A stretch of DNA of 62,729 nucleotides, taken from contig PS015133.1 in assembly GCA_048213135.1 (NCBI GenBank), positions 2,878 through 65,606 of the forward strand, in the 5' to 3' direction. Origin of the DNA: Reclinomonas americana ATCC 50394 (lineage: Eukaryota > Jakobida > Jakobea > Jakobida). The stretch's first letter is position 1. Each line of letters starts with the position of its first letter. Below are positions 31,395-43,200 of the stretch, piece after piece. The notes beneath the pieces are model-generated. The model searched no databases and was not told where the DNA came from. It saw only the letters and a program-made list of their open reading frames with translations. The translations under genes were made by a program, and so were the position numbers.

Positions 31395-34300
31395 TCCGAG
31401 GCACACGATGGTGACTCCTCCGCTGCTTCCGCGGTTGCGTCTCAGCCTTCCCTTCCCCACTCTATCGTGCGTTTTGTGTCTGAGATGTGCAATGTCACAG
31501 GCTGCTGTGCGCGACGAATCACAGCCCGTCGTTTCGGTAACGGATGCTGCTGCCGCTGTTGTTGAGGGCAAGGAGGAGAAGGCGGAAAAGTTGCGTGTGT
31601 TGTCCTTGTGTGATTGCTGTCCCTCTCGTGCTTGCCTTTTTCTCGTCAATCTCCTCTCCCCGTGTTGTCTACCTGCACCTTGTATCTCGTATTCGCCTGC
31701 CTTTTTTCGTCAATATCCCCGTCATCGCTCTCGCCCTCCCTTTTCGCGCATTGCATGTTTAAAAGCTGCTGTGCTCTCCACCGACAATGCATGCACGGTT
31801 GCTTGCACTGTGCTCCTCTCGTCTCTCGCGCATCTCCTCGCCTTCTTTTTGCCTCTCTTTCCGCGCGTTTATTGTTTTCGACCATGTCTCACACACCTTG
31901 TATCTCGCTTTCTCCTGCTTGTCAATTCTTCCACTACCTCCACTGTCGTACGCCAAGCTCATCTTCTCTTGTGCTCGCCTACTTGCCTTGCCATCTTCTT
32001 CTCCCCCTCTTCCCCATTCTCCCTCTGCGCCCTTCTCCCTCTGCGCCCTCACCTCCTCCCCACCCCATCACAGGAAAGCCTCCAGTCCACGCCACTCCAG
32101 CAAGAGGTCTCTTTCCACCCCCTTCTCATCGCCTCTCCCCACACCACTCACCTCTCTTTACCCCCACCACAGAAGTCGCAGTCGGAGTCCCGCCAAAAGG
32201 TGCTTCCCTTCCCATCTATTCCCCCCCTCNNNNNNNNNNNNNNNNNNNNCGGTCTGTTCAACACCGCCGGCGGAGCGCCCGCATTCAGCGCCATTCAGCT
32301 TTTGCAGGCGCAGCAGCAGCTGCAAGCGCAGCAAATGCTACTGCGACAGGCGCAGCTGCTGCGCTCCATGGCGGGCGGAGCAGCTGTGGGCACCACCGGC
32401 AACCCGCTGCACCGCGTCTACATTGGCAATATGCACCCGCTCATGTCGGAGCAGGAAGTGCGGCAGGTCTTCCAGCTCTTTGGGCTGGTGGCCGGCATCA
32501 CCATGTCGCCGACAGTTGCGTTTCGGGAGTGGACTGTCACTTATCAACTTTTCATGATTGATCTCACCGCTTGAGCAGGATCCCTCAACCTACCGCCACA
32601 AGGGCTGGTGCTTTGTCGAGTACGCCACGCCCGAGGCCGCCACCGCCGCCATTCAGATTATGGATGGTTACCCGATGGGCGGGCGCAACCTGCGCGTCGG
32701 GCGGCCTAATGCCGCTGCCTCGGCGCCCAAGTTGGCAGAGACCGTGGCCACCCTCTCGGCCTCCAATCCTCGTTGCGCTCCTTTTTGCTCAGACTATCGT
32801 GCAAGTGTGTGTGTGTGATTCTCACGCGTGTTTTATGTGCGCAGCCACTCCACCCTTTGACTTGCTGGCCACGGTGGCGGAGCCGATCTCACAACGCCTC
32901 GCACTCAGTTGCGCACCGACTGCTATCTTCTTGAACGATCGTCCTGCGCTCATGTGTTCATGTCGTCTGCACAGTTCCCGATTCGGCGGCGCCGGACGTG
33001 TTGAACCCGCGCGCACATCTGTATGTTGGATCGATTGTGTGGACCATTGGCGAGCCGGAGCTGCGCACGCTGTTCTCGCAGTTTGGCAACATTCGAGCCA
33101 TTCAGCTGTCGGTGAGTTGTGTTGCGCATGTGCGGTGGATGACTGTGCGTTGACCAATGTGCATGTGAACACAGCACAATCCAGAGACCAAGACGCACAA
33201 GGGATACGCGTGAGTGCTCAACAATCACCCCGCATCATGTGTTCGTGACTGCTAACTTCTCTCCCCTCGCCGCAGCTTTGTCGAGTACGAGTCGGAGGAG
33301 GCCGCACAAATGGCCATTGCCACTCTGAATGGCATGTCGCTCGGCGGTCGCCAGTTGAAGGTGAAATGCTTCGGCAGGATTGCGTACTGACTGATCGCTC
33401 GTCTGACCGATTCCACTGCAGGTCGGTCTGCCCAAGCAAACTGCGCCGACGCCCAACAACCCGTCGGAGGAGCCCACTGGCGGTGTCAATGTTTCGTTGA
33501 TGGAGCGAGAGAGTGTGCCCTTTCCAATGCTGACAATGCTTTGCAGGTGATTCGGCGTCTGCTGATTCTGCGCAACATGCTGTCGTGGGACGACGACGAC
33601 AGTGATTTGGAGTCGGAGGTGCTGAGCGAGGCCGTCAAATTTGGCGCGGTGGTTCGTTGACAGCGAAATGCATTCTTCTTACACTGGTAAGTTTCTCGCT
33701 TACTTTTGCCATCGCTGTGCCAGCTTTCGCTGCAGGTGGTGCGCATCCCGAACGGCGTCGGCGGCGGTCGAGTGGAGGTGTGGGTGTTGTACCAGTCGCC
33801 CACCAGTGCGTACACGTGGATTCTCGTTGGTGTTTTGCCTGCGGCTCACTTGCTTGTCTTTCTTTGCCCCTGCAGGCGCCGGTTCTGCGCAACAAGTCAT
33901 GCACGGACGCGTGTTTGGTGGTCACAAAGTCGTGGCCACACTGGTGCCGGAGGCGTCGACGGCCACGCAAGGTGCGGGAGGGGGGAAGTTTGGGGAAGGG
34001 AGGTAGGGAGAGGGGCAGAGAAGGGGAAAAGGAGATATGTTATAGGAGGCTCCCTTCTGTCTTCTCATACAAAACACGTAAACACGTGTTAATAGAGAAG
34101 GTGACAGAGAGAGAGAGAGGAGGGAGAGCGGACGGGGAGAAGAGACACAGCGATGAAGCAGAGAACTCCGTTCGCTTTTGTTTTCTTGTTCCGCGTCGCT
34201 GTGCAAGACAGCGAGGTGATTGAAAGAAACAATGCTGTTCTTATTTCTCTCGCTTGATGTGTGTTTGTGTGTGCGCGCGCGTGTGTGTGTGTGCGTGCGA

Positions 34301-35105
34301 AGAAGAGATGCGACTGAACGCACATATTTGCCTGCGCCCTTTCTGCATTCACGCAGCTCCTGCAGAGAGAAAGAAAGAGAGAGAGAGAGAGCGAGAGAGA
34401 GCGAGAGAGAGAGAGAGAGAAAGAAGTCGCGCGGTTAGAGGGAGTCGGCAATGCTCTTCTGCCACTGTTCATCTCTTCCCTCATCACTGTGTGCTTATGG
34501 TGTCGATGAATGATACTCTTCCTTCCCTGTTTTCTCTCCCTTGCCAAAGCGATAAGCTGCGCGCCTCAGTCTCGATTTTCTCTCTGTCTTTGCCTTCGAG
34601 GAGTCCGTGAGAGCACAGAGCTGTTTCCACACGTTTAGCCGGAGCGAGGGAGAGAGATAAAATGCACAGTAATACTCAGTTCACTCACTCCATCCATCTC
34701 TTTTTCCTTTGTCACGGGGAGCAGTAAGTGTGCCTCGTTGGCACTCTCCGTCTTGTCTTTGCCTCTGAGAATCTGGATGGTTAGAAAGCATAGATGTGTT
34801 GTTGCACTCTTGCTATCACCGGACACGAGAGAAAGAGAGCGAGGGAGGGTTCGTTTCTGTTTGTAAAAATATTGTGCTAACAACTTCGCCACATCAGTTC
34901 CCGGTGTCGTCACGTCGTCCACAACGGTGGCTGGTGCTGGCGCCTCGTCGTCTTCAACTCCGGCAGCAGCGACGACTGCCGCAGCTCCCGTCACTCTCCG
35001 TTACGTACCAACTCCTAGTTCAATCCCTCCTCGCTTCCACAGACCACTCACAGTTTGCCAACAGCGCCCGACTACGAGCCGGTGGGCAGCTTGGACGACG
35101 AGTAG
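31395..35105 (+). CDS. PUF60-like splicing factor (RRM-RRM-UHM; 5' end uncertain)
   Basis: RRM1 (32405-32710) reads HRVYIGNMHPLMSEQEVRQV, HKGWCFVEYATPEAA, GGRNLRVGRPN. RRM2 reads AHLYVGSIVWTIGEPELRTLF, HKGYAFVEYESEEAAQ, SLGGRQLKVGLPK. The C-terminal UHM reads LLILRNMLSW, SDLESEVLSEAVKFGAV, RVFGGHKVVATLVPE. The order and the HKG(F/Y)xFVEY and GGR..KVGxP signatures match PUF60, the poly(U)-binding factor that works with U2AF at 3' splice sites. In UHM domains an R-x-F motif contacts the ligand; here RVF fits that place. A Gln/Leu-rich helix (QAQQQLQAQQMLLRQAQ) precedes RRM1. Firm exons include 32975-33111, 33175-33209, 33276-33360 and the exon starting 33422. Upstream exons at about 31395, 31525 and 32080 are tentative, and a 20-N gap sits at 32230-32249. 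The tail is Ser/Thr/Ala-rich and ends YEPVGSLDDE. Confidence 0.88.
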
Positions 35106-35214
35106 TAAACATGCCGAGTAGATGATTCACACAACAACGTCGTTGTTCATTGTCACAGCATTCTACACGCCCTCCCTTGATGGCAATACCACTCTCCGCT
35201 CTCTCCGTGCGACC

Positions 35215-35259
35215 CAGCCCGTCCACTCTCCGTGGGAAGGTTACGGCGTGGACGGGCTG
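35215..35259. repeat. Perfect 12-bp inverted repeat between convergent genes
   Basis: CAGCCCGTCCAC at 35215-35226 is complementary to GTGGACGGGCTG at 35248-35259, with a 21-base spacer that can form a further 4-bp stem (CCGT/ACGG). It lies in the 317-base space between the stops of the PUF60-like gene and the small membrane protein gene. A 3'-end or transcript-stability hairpin is possible. Confidence 0.75.
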
Positions 35260-35276
35260 TGATGGGCCGCCATTGT

Positions 35277-35336
35277 GTCAGGCACCAGCCAGTGCACACC
35301 AAAACAGGGGGGTGGCCTTTGCGGCTGAGCCTTCAT
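35277..35336 (-). promoter_or_regulatory. SECIS-like hairpin in the 3' UTR
   Basis: Read on the minus strand: ATGA, an A, GGCTCAGCC, GC, AA, AGG, a small CACC...GGTG stem, then GGCTGGTGCC and TGAC. The two arms pair over about 9-10 bp with one bulged T. AA sits 12 bases after ATGA, and TGA follows the 3' arm, giving the ATGA/AA/GA layout of a form-2 SECIS element. It begins 87 bases downstream of the TAA stop at 35423. This is a manual fold; energy and library scoring were not possible. Confidence 0.45.
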
Positions 35337-35422
35337 ACGTGAGAGAGACAGAGAGCGAAATGCACACCAGAGCGGGCAGGGGGAATGCCAATGAGTGTGT
35401 GTGGTGATGACTGCGGAGATCG

Positions 35423-36990
35423 TTAGATCAGCATCACCACTGTGGCAAACGCCACAGCAATGGCCGAGGACACCGCAAAGACGTAGTTGGTCTCGCGGCG
35501 CTTCTGGTCACGGAATTCGCGCATGTGGCGCGGCATCGGTTTCTTCCCAGTACCCTGTGTTTTTTTTTTGGGGGGGGAGTGAGGTGCGGTGTATGTTGCT
35601 TTCGATGGATTGTAGAGACGCAACGTCGGGGTTCCATTGCTGGAAAGAGGAGAGGGGATGATAGTGAGCGACAGTATCAACAAAATGAGATCGTCAAGTA
35701 AAACACACGCTCACCCCGCGGTAAATCATGCCTCATTGGCCCTTCTGACCCATCCAGAACACGGTGAAGCCAGAGCCAAACGTCTGCAAGGAGGATGAGT
35801 GCCAACAACTCACTTCACATCTTGTAGCGACACACAACGCAACGAAAAAGAGCGCAGCGCCGCGCCACCACAGCTCGCGCTGTCCGTGCCACAGGTACGA
35901 CATGTAGAGCGAGGTCAGCACCAGCGCAATGCCGGCGTAGAAGCGGATCTTGCGGTCGATGGAGCAGGTGATGTAGCCGCGCTGCGGGGGAGGAGGAGAA
36001 AGGGTGAGGACGAGGGTGAGGAGAAGGAAGGAAAGAGGAAGGAGAGGAGGGTGCGAGAAGGAAGGTCAAGGATGGCGGGATGAAGGAGTTGGGGGTGTGA
36101 GGGAGAAGGTGTAAGAGTGAGGAAGCAGTCGGAAGGGCAAGGAAGGAGGGATGAAGGAGCTGGGGGGCTGAGGGAGAAGGGAAGAGCGAGGGAGAAGGGA
36201 CGGGTGAAGGAGCAGAGAACGGCAAGGGAGAAGCGAAGTGCGTGGACAATGGGAACGGGCGAGATAAGAGTACAGTGCGAGGTAGAAGACACGAGAGGAA
36301 GGGCGGAAAATGCGACAAGTGCAAGCATGCGAGTGCACAGCCAGTCACAATCAACAGCCAATAGACATAGTTCAGCAAGGTAAGAGGAGAGGTTGTCGCA
36401 GAACGCAAGGTGATGACAGAAAAGACTGCACGTCGATGACGGTCATGAAGGAGGAGAGAGTACAGGATCAAGGGAGGACGCTGCAACAGGATGCAAAGGC
36501 ACAAGAGAAGAGCACCGCATGCCATTTGTCAATCACATGCAGAAGGTGACACGAGAAGAAGAAGAAGAAGAAGAAGAGTAGACACTGCACGGAGAAATTG
36601 CAAGCACACAATGCATGCAAGCAATCAATCAATCAATCACGCAAAGAGAGAGAGAGAGAGAGAGTAAGGCACATGCACGCAAGGAGAACAATGTCTCTCT
36701 TGTTTATGACTCTCTCTTGTGTGTGCAAGTGTGTATGTGTGAAAGAGAGAGAGAGAGAGAGTGAGTGAGAGAGTGAGTGTGAGAGTGTGAGACACACATT
36801 GGAAGAACAGTGTCTCTCTCGCCCTCTTGGGACACACTCTCTCTCTCTCTCTCTTGTGTGTATGTGTGTGTGAGAGAGAAAGGCTGACACACATATCACT
36901 CTCTCTCTCTCTCCTCCTCACTCCTCACTGCACCTTGAGGTTATACTCGGGAGTATCCGGCACATCTGCCGCATCCACAGCACCACTCAT
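35423..36990 (-). CDS. Small membrane protein with in-frame UGA, candidate selenoprotein
   Basis: Exons in transcript order: 36990-36934, 35981-35814, 35783-35715, 35554-35423. The ATG at 36990 opens MSGAVDAADVPDTPEYNLK. Two membrane spans follow (RFYAGIALVLTSLYMSYLW and LWWRGAALFFVALCVATR), then TFGSGFTVFWMGQKGQ and a TGA at 35733-35735. The frame stays open after the TGA (GMIYRG), reaches a canonical donor (GTGAGC) and joins in phase to GTGKKPMPRHMREFRDQKRR and a third span (YVFAVSSAIAVAFATVVMLI), ending with TAA. The length is 91 residues if UGA stops and 141 if it is read through, possibly as selenocysteine. A weak upstream donor (ACC|GTGTTC) would also splice the TGA out in frame. I do not recognise the family. 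One intron is only 30 nt. Confidence 0.6.
35982..36933. other. Intron of the small membrane protein gene
   Basis: The intron is pyrimidine-rich on the minus strand near its 3' end (35982-36250). It contains GAAGAA and AATC tandem tracts at 36555-36640 and GA/GT repeats at 36640-36930. No further exon is evident. Confidence 0.7.
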
Positions 36991-37079
36991 CGTGTAACGC
37001 GCGCTCTCTCAGCACACAACGACGGAAACAAAACAAGCAAGAGAGGACGAGAGGACACACAACAATCAACCATTTATTC
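36991..37079. promoter_or_regulatory. 89-bp bidirectional promoter region
   Basis: The start codons of the minus-strand membrane protein (36990) and the plus-strand MoCF protein (37080) are only 89 bases apart. Both promoters and both 5' UTRs must fit here or overlap the coding regions. The segment is A-rich on the plus strand and has no clear TATA box. Confidence 0.6.
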
Positions 37080-38739
37080 ATGTTTTCTCGCGGCGCTCTT
37101 CATTGCCGTCGGCTTTTGTCGACAACGTCGACGTTTTCGGCAAAGGGGATCCGAGTGCCTACTGCTGGTTTCATTGCCATTGGCAATGAGGTGCTCACTG
37201 GCAAAGTGCACGATGTGAATACGTTTAATCTCGCAAAGTGTGCGTGTTCTCTCTGTGTGTGTGTATGAGAGAGAGAGAGATGGGAAGGGCGTAGAGTTGT
37301 CTTTGGTTGTCGCTGTTGCATTCTTCCGTCAATCACTTCATCAATCTTCAGCTTCTTTACGTGTTTCTCTTCATCTCCTCCTCTTTCTGCACTGTCTTCT
37401 TGATCTTCCAGTCTGCTTTATTCTCCTCCTCCTCCTCCTCCTCCTCCTCCTCCTCCTCCTCCTCCTCCTCCTCCTCCTCCTCCTCCCATCTTTATTGTTC
37501 CTCTCTTTCTTTTATATCATCGTTGTCTTGTTCTTCTTCTCCTTCTTCTCCTTCTTCTCTTTCCCTCCTCTTCCTCCTCCTCCTCTTCTTCCTGATCTTC
37601 TTCTTCATCTTCATCTTCTTCTGCTCCTCCTCCAATCCTCATAGTTCTTCTCCTTGTACTCCACCATCGTTGTGTTGTTCCTCTTCTTGTTCCTGTTCGT
37701 GTTCTTGTTTGTGTTCTTGTTCTTCTCCCGCTCCTCCTCCTTCTTCTCTTTCTTCTCGTCTTCCTCCTCCCCTCCTGCTTATCCTCCTCCTCCTCCTCCT
37801 CCTCCTCCCTTCCCTCCTCTCTCTCTCTCACACATCTCCCTTCCCTTCCCTCCCTTCCCTCCCTTCCCTCTCTTCTCCCTTCCCCCTCTCTCTCTCAGTC
37901 CTCTTCAAGCAAGGCGTCGACCTCCGCCGCGTCTCCGTCATCCCCGACGACCGCGCCGACATTGTGGACACGGCGAGGCGATTCAGCGAGCGCTTCGACT
38001 TTGTGTTCACCTCCGGAGGCATTGGACCCACTCATGACGGTCTGCTTTCTCTCTCTCCCGTCTGCCATGTGTGTGTCGTCCGGCTCTCATATGCGCAAAA
38101 AGATATTACGTACGAGTCGCTGGCGGCGGCATTCGACGTGCGGCTTGCCTACGACGATCGCGTGCTGCGGAAAATGGAGCACTACTACAAGCCGCGGAAG
38201 ATCGACGTGTACAGCAACCTGAACGTGAAGCGCATGGCGTTGCTGCCGATCGGCTGCGAGATTCTGTGGACGGAGGACTTGTGGGTGCCGCTGTGTGTGG
38301 TCAACCGGAACGTGCACATTCTGCCCGGCATCCCCTCGCTGTTCATGCGCATGATTGAGGCGCAGGCGGAGCGCTTCGTCGGGCCACCGAAGACGCGCCA
38401 GCTGCTGTACACGTTGAGTCGGGAGTCGGCGATTGCCGATGCGTTGCGCGAGGCCGAGGCCAAGTTTGATGTGGCGGTCGGTGAGTGGGGACAGAAGGGG
38501 GAAGAAGGGGGCGCTGCAGGGCGAGGTGGTGAATGACTCGGCAGGGTGCAGGTTCGTACCCAAAGTACGGCGACCCGGCGCAGTTTGGCTACGCGGTGAT
38601 GGTGTCGGTGGAGAGCATTCACGAAAAGGCTGTGCGCGATGCCGTGTCGTACATTCGCAAGAAGAACCCGGATCTGACGCCGGAGATGCCGTTGCCAGTG
38701 CCGGCGGCGGCGGCGGCGGCGGCAGGAGCGGCAGCATGA
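37080..38739 (+). CDS. MoCF/molybdopterin-binding domain protein, FLAD1/CinA-like
   Basis: Four exons, 37080-37239, 37899-38039, 38103-38480 and 38552-38739, give 288 residues with matching phases. The first 22 residues (MFSRGALHCRRLLSTTSTF) are basic and Ser-rich with no acidic residue, as in a mitochondrial targeting peptide. The MoaB/Mog fold follows: AGFIAIGNEVLTGKVHDVNT, LFKQGVDLRRVSVIPDD, FVFTSGGIGPTHDDITYESLA, NRNVHILPGIPSLFMRMIEAQ. GGIGPTHDD is the family's active-site loop. The C-terminus (SYPKYGDPAQFGYAVMVSVE) matches the segment after this domain in FLAD1-type and fungal homologues, and an Ala stretch ends it. In FLAD1 this domain hydrolyses FAD while a separate PAPS-reductase domain makes it; no such second domain is present here. 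A (CTC)n array lies in the first intron. Confidence 0.88.
37240..37898. repeat. Intron with (CTC)n and CTTCTC arrays
   Basis: The donor is GTGCGT at 37240 and the acceptor CTCAG ends at 37898. About 37424-37489 is a CTC trinucleotide array, and other CTTCTT/CTCCTC tracts fill most of the remainder. Long Ser- or Leu-rich open frames here are repeat artefacts. Confidence 0.9.
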
Positions 38740-39864
38740 GTGTGCGCGTGATGATCAGCAGGTCAGCGGGAAATATAGTGCTGCTGGTGATTCTGTTTAT
38801 GTGTACACTACAGCAGCACATGACGAGTCGGCACAACAGTGTGGCAACGATCTTTCACAGCAAGGCAGTCTTCAGCACTTGCTGGCAGGTCGCCTTCAAC
38901 CCGCAGTCCTCTTGCTTCTCACTGTGCAGCCACCGGTCAGTAGCTGCCGCAGTGTTGACAACAGTGCCAGCAACAACTACAACAACAACTGCGCCCACCA
39001 CCTGCTCAAGCCACCACCGATATGAGCCTCACCAACAACACGACAAGCTCTCTTTTGTTCAACCACCACCAATGACGACTTTGCTTTGCTTGCTTCACGG
39101 ATCCGGACCCGGCTTAGCTTTGTTTGCCTGGCTTATGGCCTTTTCCCGAATTCGATGTGCCGTGTACGATCGCAGAAAACGCTATGCAANNNNNNNNNNN
39201 NNNNNNNNNNNNNNNNNNNNNNNNNNNNNNNNNNNNNNNNNNNNNNNNNNNNNNNNNNNNNNNNNNNNNNNNNNNNNNNNNNNNNNNNNNNNNNNNNNNN
39301 NNNNNNNNNNNNNNNNNNNNNNNNNNNNNNNNNNNNNNNNNNNNNNNNNNNNNNNNNNNNNNNNNNNNNNNNNNNNNNNNNNNNNNNNNNNNNNNNNNNN
39401 NNNNNNNNNNNNNNNNNNNNNNNNNNNNNNNNNNNNNNNNNNNNNNNNNNNNNNNNNNNNNNNNNNNNNNNNNNNNNNNNNNNNNNNNNNNNNNNNNNNN
39501 NNNNNNNNNNNNNNNNNNNNNNNNNNNNNNNNNNNNNNNNNNNNNNNNNNNNNNNNNNNNNNNNNNNNNNNNNNNNNNNNNNNNNNNNNNNNNNNNNNNN
39601 NNNNNNNNNNNNNNNNNNNNNNNNNNNNNNNNNNNNNNNNNNNNNNNNNNNNNNNNNNNNNNNNNNNNNNNNNNNNNNNNNNNNNNNNNNNNNNNNNNNN
39701 NNNNNNNNNNNNNNNNNNNNNNNNNNNNNNNNNNNNNNNNNNNNNNNNNNNNNNNNNNNNNNNNNNNNNNNNNNNNNNNNNNNNNNNNNNNNNNNNNNNN
39801 NNNNNNNNNNNNNNNNNNNNNNNNNNNNNNNNNNNNNNNNNNNNNNNNNNNNNCTCCGACGAGC

Positions 39865-39911
<47 letters not shown>

Positions 39912-40209
39912 GGAACGTGCTGCCGCCTCAAGAGTGGCGTTCTTGTGTTGTTGATTCGGATACAGTTGAACTCGGTCATCAAGACAGCTGTTGCTTGTTG
40001 GCGGTCGACGTACGCGTCGAAGCAATTCAAATTGCATTCCTTGCCTCGCGATCACAGAAATCTCACATGGCCAAGAACTGGCAAGAGAACATACACAAGC
40101 AGCTATCGATAATTGCAAGACGAGCTTTACGCACACAGATGCACAATATCACATCGACGTCGCGTAACAACTGCCGTCCGTTGAGGACGACCAGTATTTC
40201 CTTCCTCTC
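38740..40209. other. Intergenic region with 664-N gap
   Basis: Between the MoCF stop and the RCC1 start I see no convincing gene. CAACAACTACAACAACAA-type sequence occurs near 38960, the gap is 39190-39853 and a (CA)n run is at about 39866-39911. The promoter of the RCC1 gene should lie near 39912-40209. Confidence 0.55.
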
Positions 40210-43200
40210 ATGAGCGACGCAGACGACTTTCCCGTGCAAATCGCACGTGCCTCCTCACTGCGCGCGACAGCTGCAGAGGGCGATCAACCACAAGCAGGAG
40301 CAGGAGCAGGAGCAGGAGGGGAAGAGGAGTTCCCTCCACTGATGTTCTATGGATGGGGATTGGACTTTTTGCAGTCGACCGAGCTGCGAGAGCAGGTCGA
40401 GGAGCAGGAGCAGGAGGAAGAGAGGAAGTTGGGTGGATATTGTCATCATAATGGGAGAGGATGAAGGGATGAATGCCAGTCAGCCAGTCTCTCTGTCTCT
40501 CAGTCTCCATGTCTCTCTGTGTCTCTCATTCTCTCTCAGTCTCTCAGATTCGTTGTCTCTCTGCCTCTCAGTCTCTCTCAGTCTCTCAGTCTCCCTGTCT
40601 CTCTGTGTCTCTCAGTCTCTCTCAGTCTCTCAGATTCGTTGTCTCTCTGCCTCTCAGTCTCTCTCAGTCTCTCAGTCTCCCTGTCTCTCTGTGTCTCTCA
40701 GTCTCTCTCTGCCTCTCAGTCTCTCTCTGCCTCTCAGTCTCTCTCAGCCTCTCAGTCTCCCTGTCTCTCTGTGTCTCTCAGTCTCTCTCAGTCTCTCTGC
40801 CTCTCAGTCTCTCTCAGCCTCTAAGTCTCTCTCAGTCACTCAGTCTCTTAGTCACTCAGTCTCGCAGCCCTGAGTCTCTAAGTCTTCCTCTCCCTGTCTC
40901 TGTGTATCTGTTGCTCCATCTCTCAGTCTCTGTCTCTCTGCCTCTTAGTCTCTGAGTCTCTCAGTTTCTCTGTCACTCCTCGCAGCCGCTGAGTCTCTAA
41001 TCCTCTTTCTCTCCCCGTCTCTCTGTGTCTCTCAGTTTCTCAGTCCCTCTGTTGCTCCATCTCTCAGCCTCTCTGCCTCTCAGCGTCTCTGTCTCTCATC
41101 TCAGCCGCTCTGTCTCTCAAATTCGTTGTCTCTCTGCCTCGCAGTCTCTCTCAGGCCCTCAGTCTCTCAGTTTCTCAGCCTCTCAGTCTCTCAGCCCCTG
41201 AGTCTCTGTGCCTCTCTCTCTCTCTCTGTCTGCCTGTGTGCCACTGTGTCTCTGCCTCTCTGTCTCTCTGTCTCTCAGCCTCCCTGTCTCTTGTCTCCCT
41301 CCTGTTCTCTCTTCTGCGTATCATCTGTCCGTCTTCTCCCTTCTCCTCTCTATCCCTGTCCTTCTCCCTTTTCCTTTCCTTCCCCCTTCTCCCTTCTCTC
41401 CCTTTCCCTCACCCTCCCTTCTCCCTGCTCAGCACGCTGGACATCCTCAACGACTTCCTCGGCGACTACACCGGAGTCGTGCAGGTCGCCTGCGGCGACA
41501 CCCACCTCCTCTTTCTCACTGGCACGGGCGAGGTGTTCGCCGTCGGCTCGGGCGCGCATGGCAAGTGCGGTCAGGGCGACGCCAGCGACCAGTACTCTCC
41601 CGTGCAAGTGGAAGGCCTGCCGGAGGAGACGCCGGTGCTGTTTGTGGCCGCCGGCAAGGACTCCTCACTCTGCATCACTGCCGAGTTGCGTGTGGACGAG
41701 GGAGGCGGGCTCCCACACTCTCACTCACTCCTTCGCTTTCTTGCAGTTTCCGCGTGTGGGGTTGGGGACGTGGTGTCTCTGGTGAACTCGGGCACGGCAG
41801 ATCGGGAGCCGAGCTGACGCCAGTGCCAATGGCATTTGCACACGGTGGGCGCGTGTATGAGTGTGCGCTGGGAGAGTGCCATGGTGCCATGCAGATTGGT
41901 GCGTGCTCTAATATTCTCAATTCATACGAGCGCTGGCGGAGGACTAATGTGCATTGGGTGCAGAGACGGGAGAAATGTACACGTTTGGCGACAACACGCG
42001 CAGTGCACTGGGCATTGGCGAGGCCGAGTGCCATCTGGCGCCGCGCTTCGTGCCCGACTTGCTCGGCCTGTGCATGTCGGGCATGGCCTGCGGACCGCAC
42101 GTCACGGCAGCCATTTCTGATCAGGGCGCACTCTACGTGTGGGGCGACAACACTTATGGCCAGCTCGGACTCGGGCACACCAAGCGAGTACCGCGTGCCA
42201 CTCACCTCGACGTGGGCGACGCAGTGACCATGGTGGCATTTGGCGTAGGGCACATTGTGGTGCTGACGAGTTGCGTGAAGAGCAGCGGCGTCCCTCTTGT
42301 TCAAGTCCATGCTCTAGCACTTTCTCGTCCATCATCTCCAATCTCATTCTCTTCTCTCTCGAGTTTGTTCCTCAATACCGCCATGTGCACCACTCTCTCT
42401 CCCTCTTCGTCTGCATGTCTCGTCATCTTGTTTCAACCCATCCTTCCTCCACACCCACTTCTCTCTCCTCTGCTTTCCCGCTGCTTTCATTCTCATTCTC
42501 ACCCCTCTCGAGTTTATTCTTCATTACCGCCGCTCTGCCATGTCCATGCTCCTCCTTTTCTTCTTCTCTCCCTCCTCGTCTTCGTCTGCGTGTCGTGCCA
42601 CCACGTCCACTAATCTCTCCTCGGCTTTCATTCTCGTTGTCCTCTCGCTCGAGTTTATTCTTCAATACCGCCATCCATACTCTCTTGCTTCCCCTCCCTC
42701 GTCTGCATGTCTCGCGTCTAGTTTCAACTCATCCTTACTTCACTCACTTCTGTCTCCTTTGCTTTCCCGCTGCTTTCCCGCTGCATTCATTCTCATTCTC
42801 TCCCCTCTCGAGTTTATTCTTCAATACCGCCATCTATACTCTTTTGCTTCCCCCGCTCTCTCCCCATCTCCGTCTGCATATCCTCGCCTTGTTTCAACTC
42901 ATCCTTCCTTCACACCCACTTCGGTCTCCTCTGCTTTCCCGCTGCATTCATTATCATTCTCTCCCCTCTCGAGTTTATTCTTCAATACAGCCATCCATAC
43001 TCTCTTGCTTCCCCTATCCCTCGCCTTCTCCGTCTGCATATCCTCGCCTTGTTTCGACCCAGCCTCCCACCAACTTCACTCTCCTCTCCTCTGCACTGCC
43101 TTCATTCTTTTGCATTCGCCAATACGCACACATCAGCCATCACCCGATCGTGCCCGACCTTCTCATTTTCTCTCACTGCGCCGCCAACCACGGCAATTCT

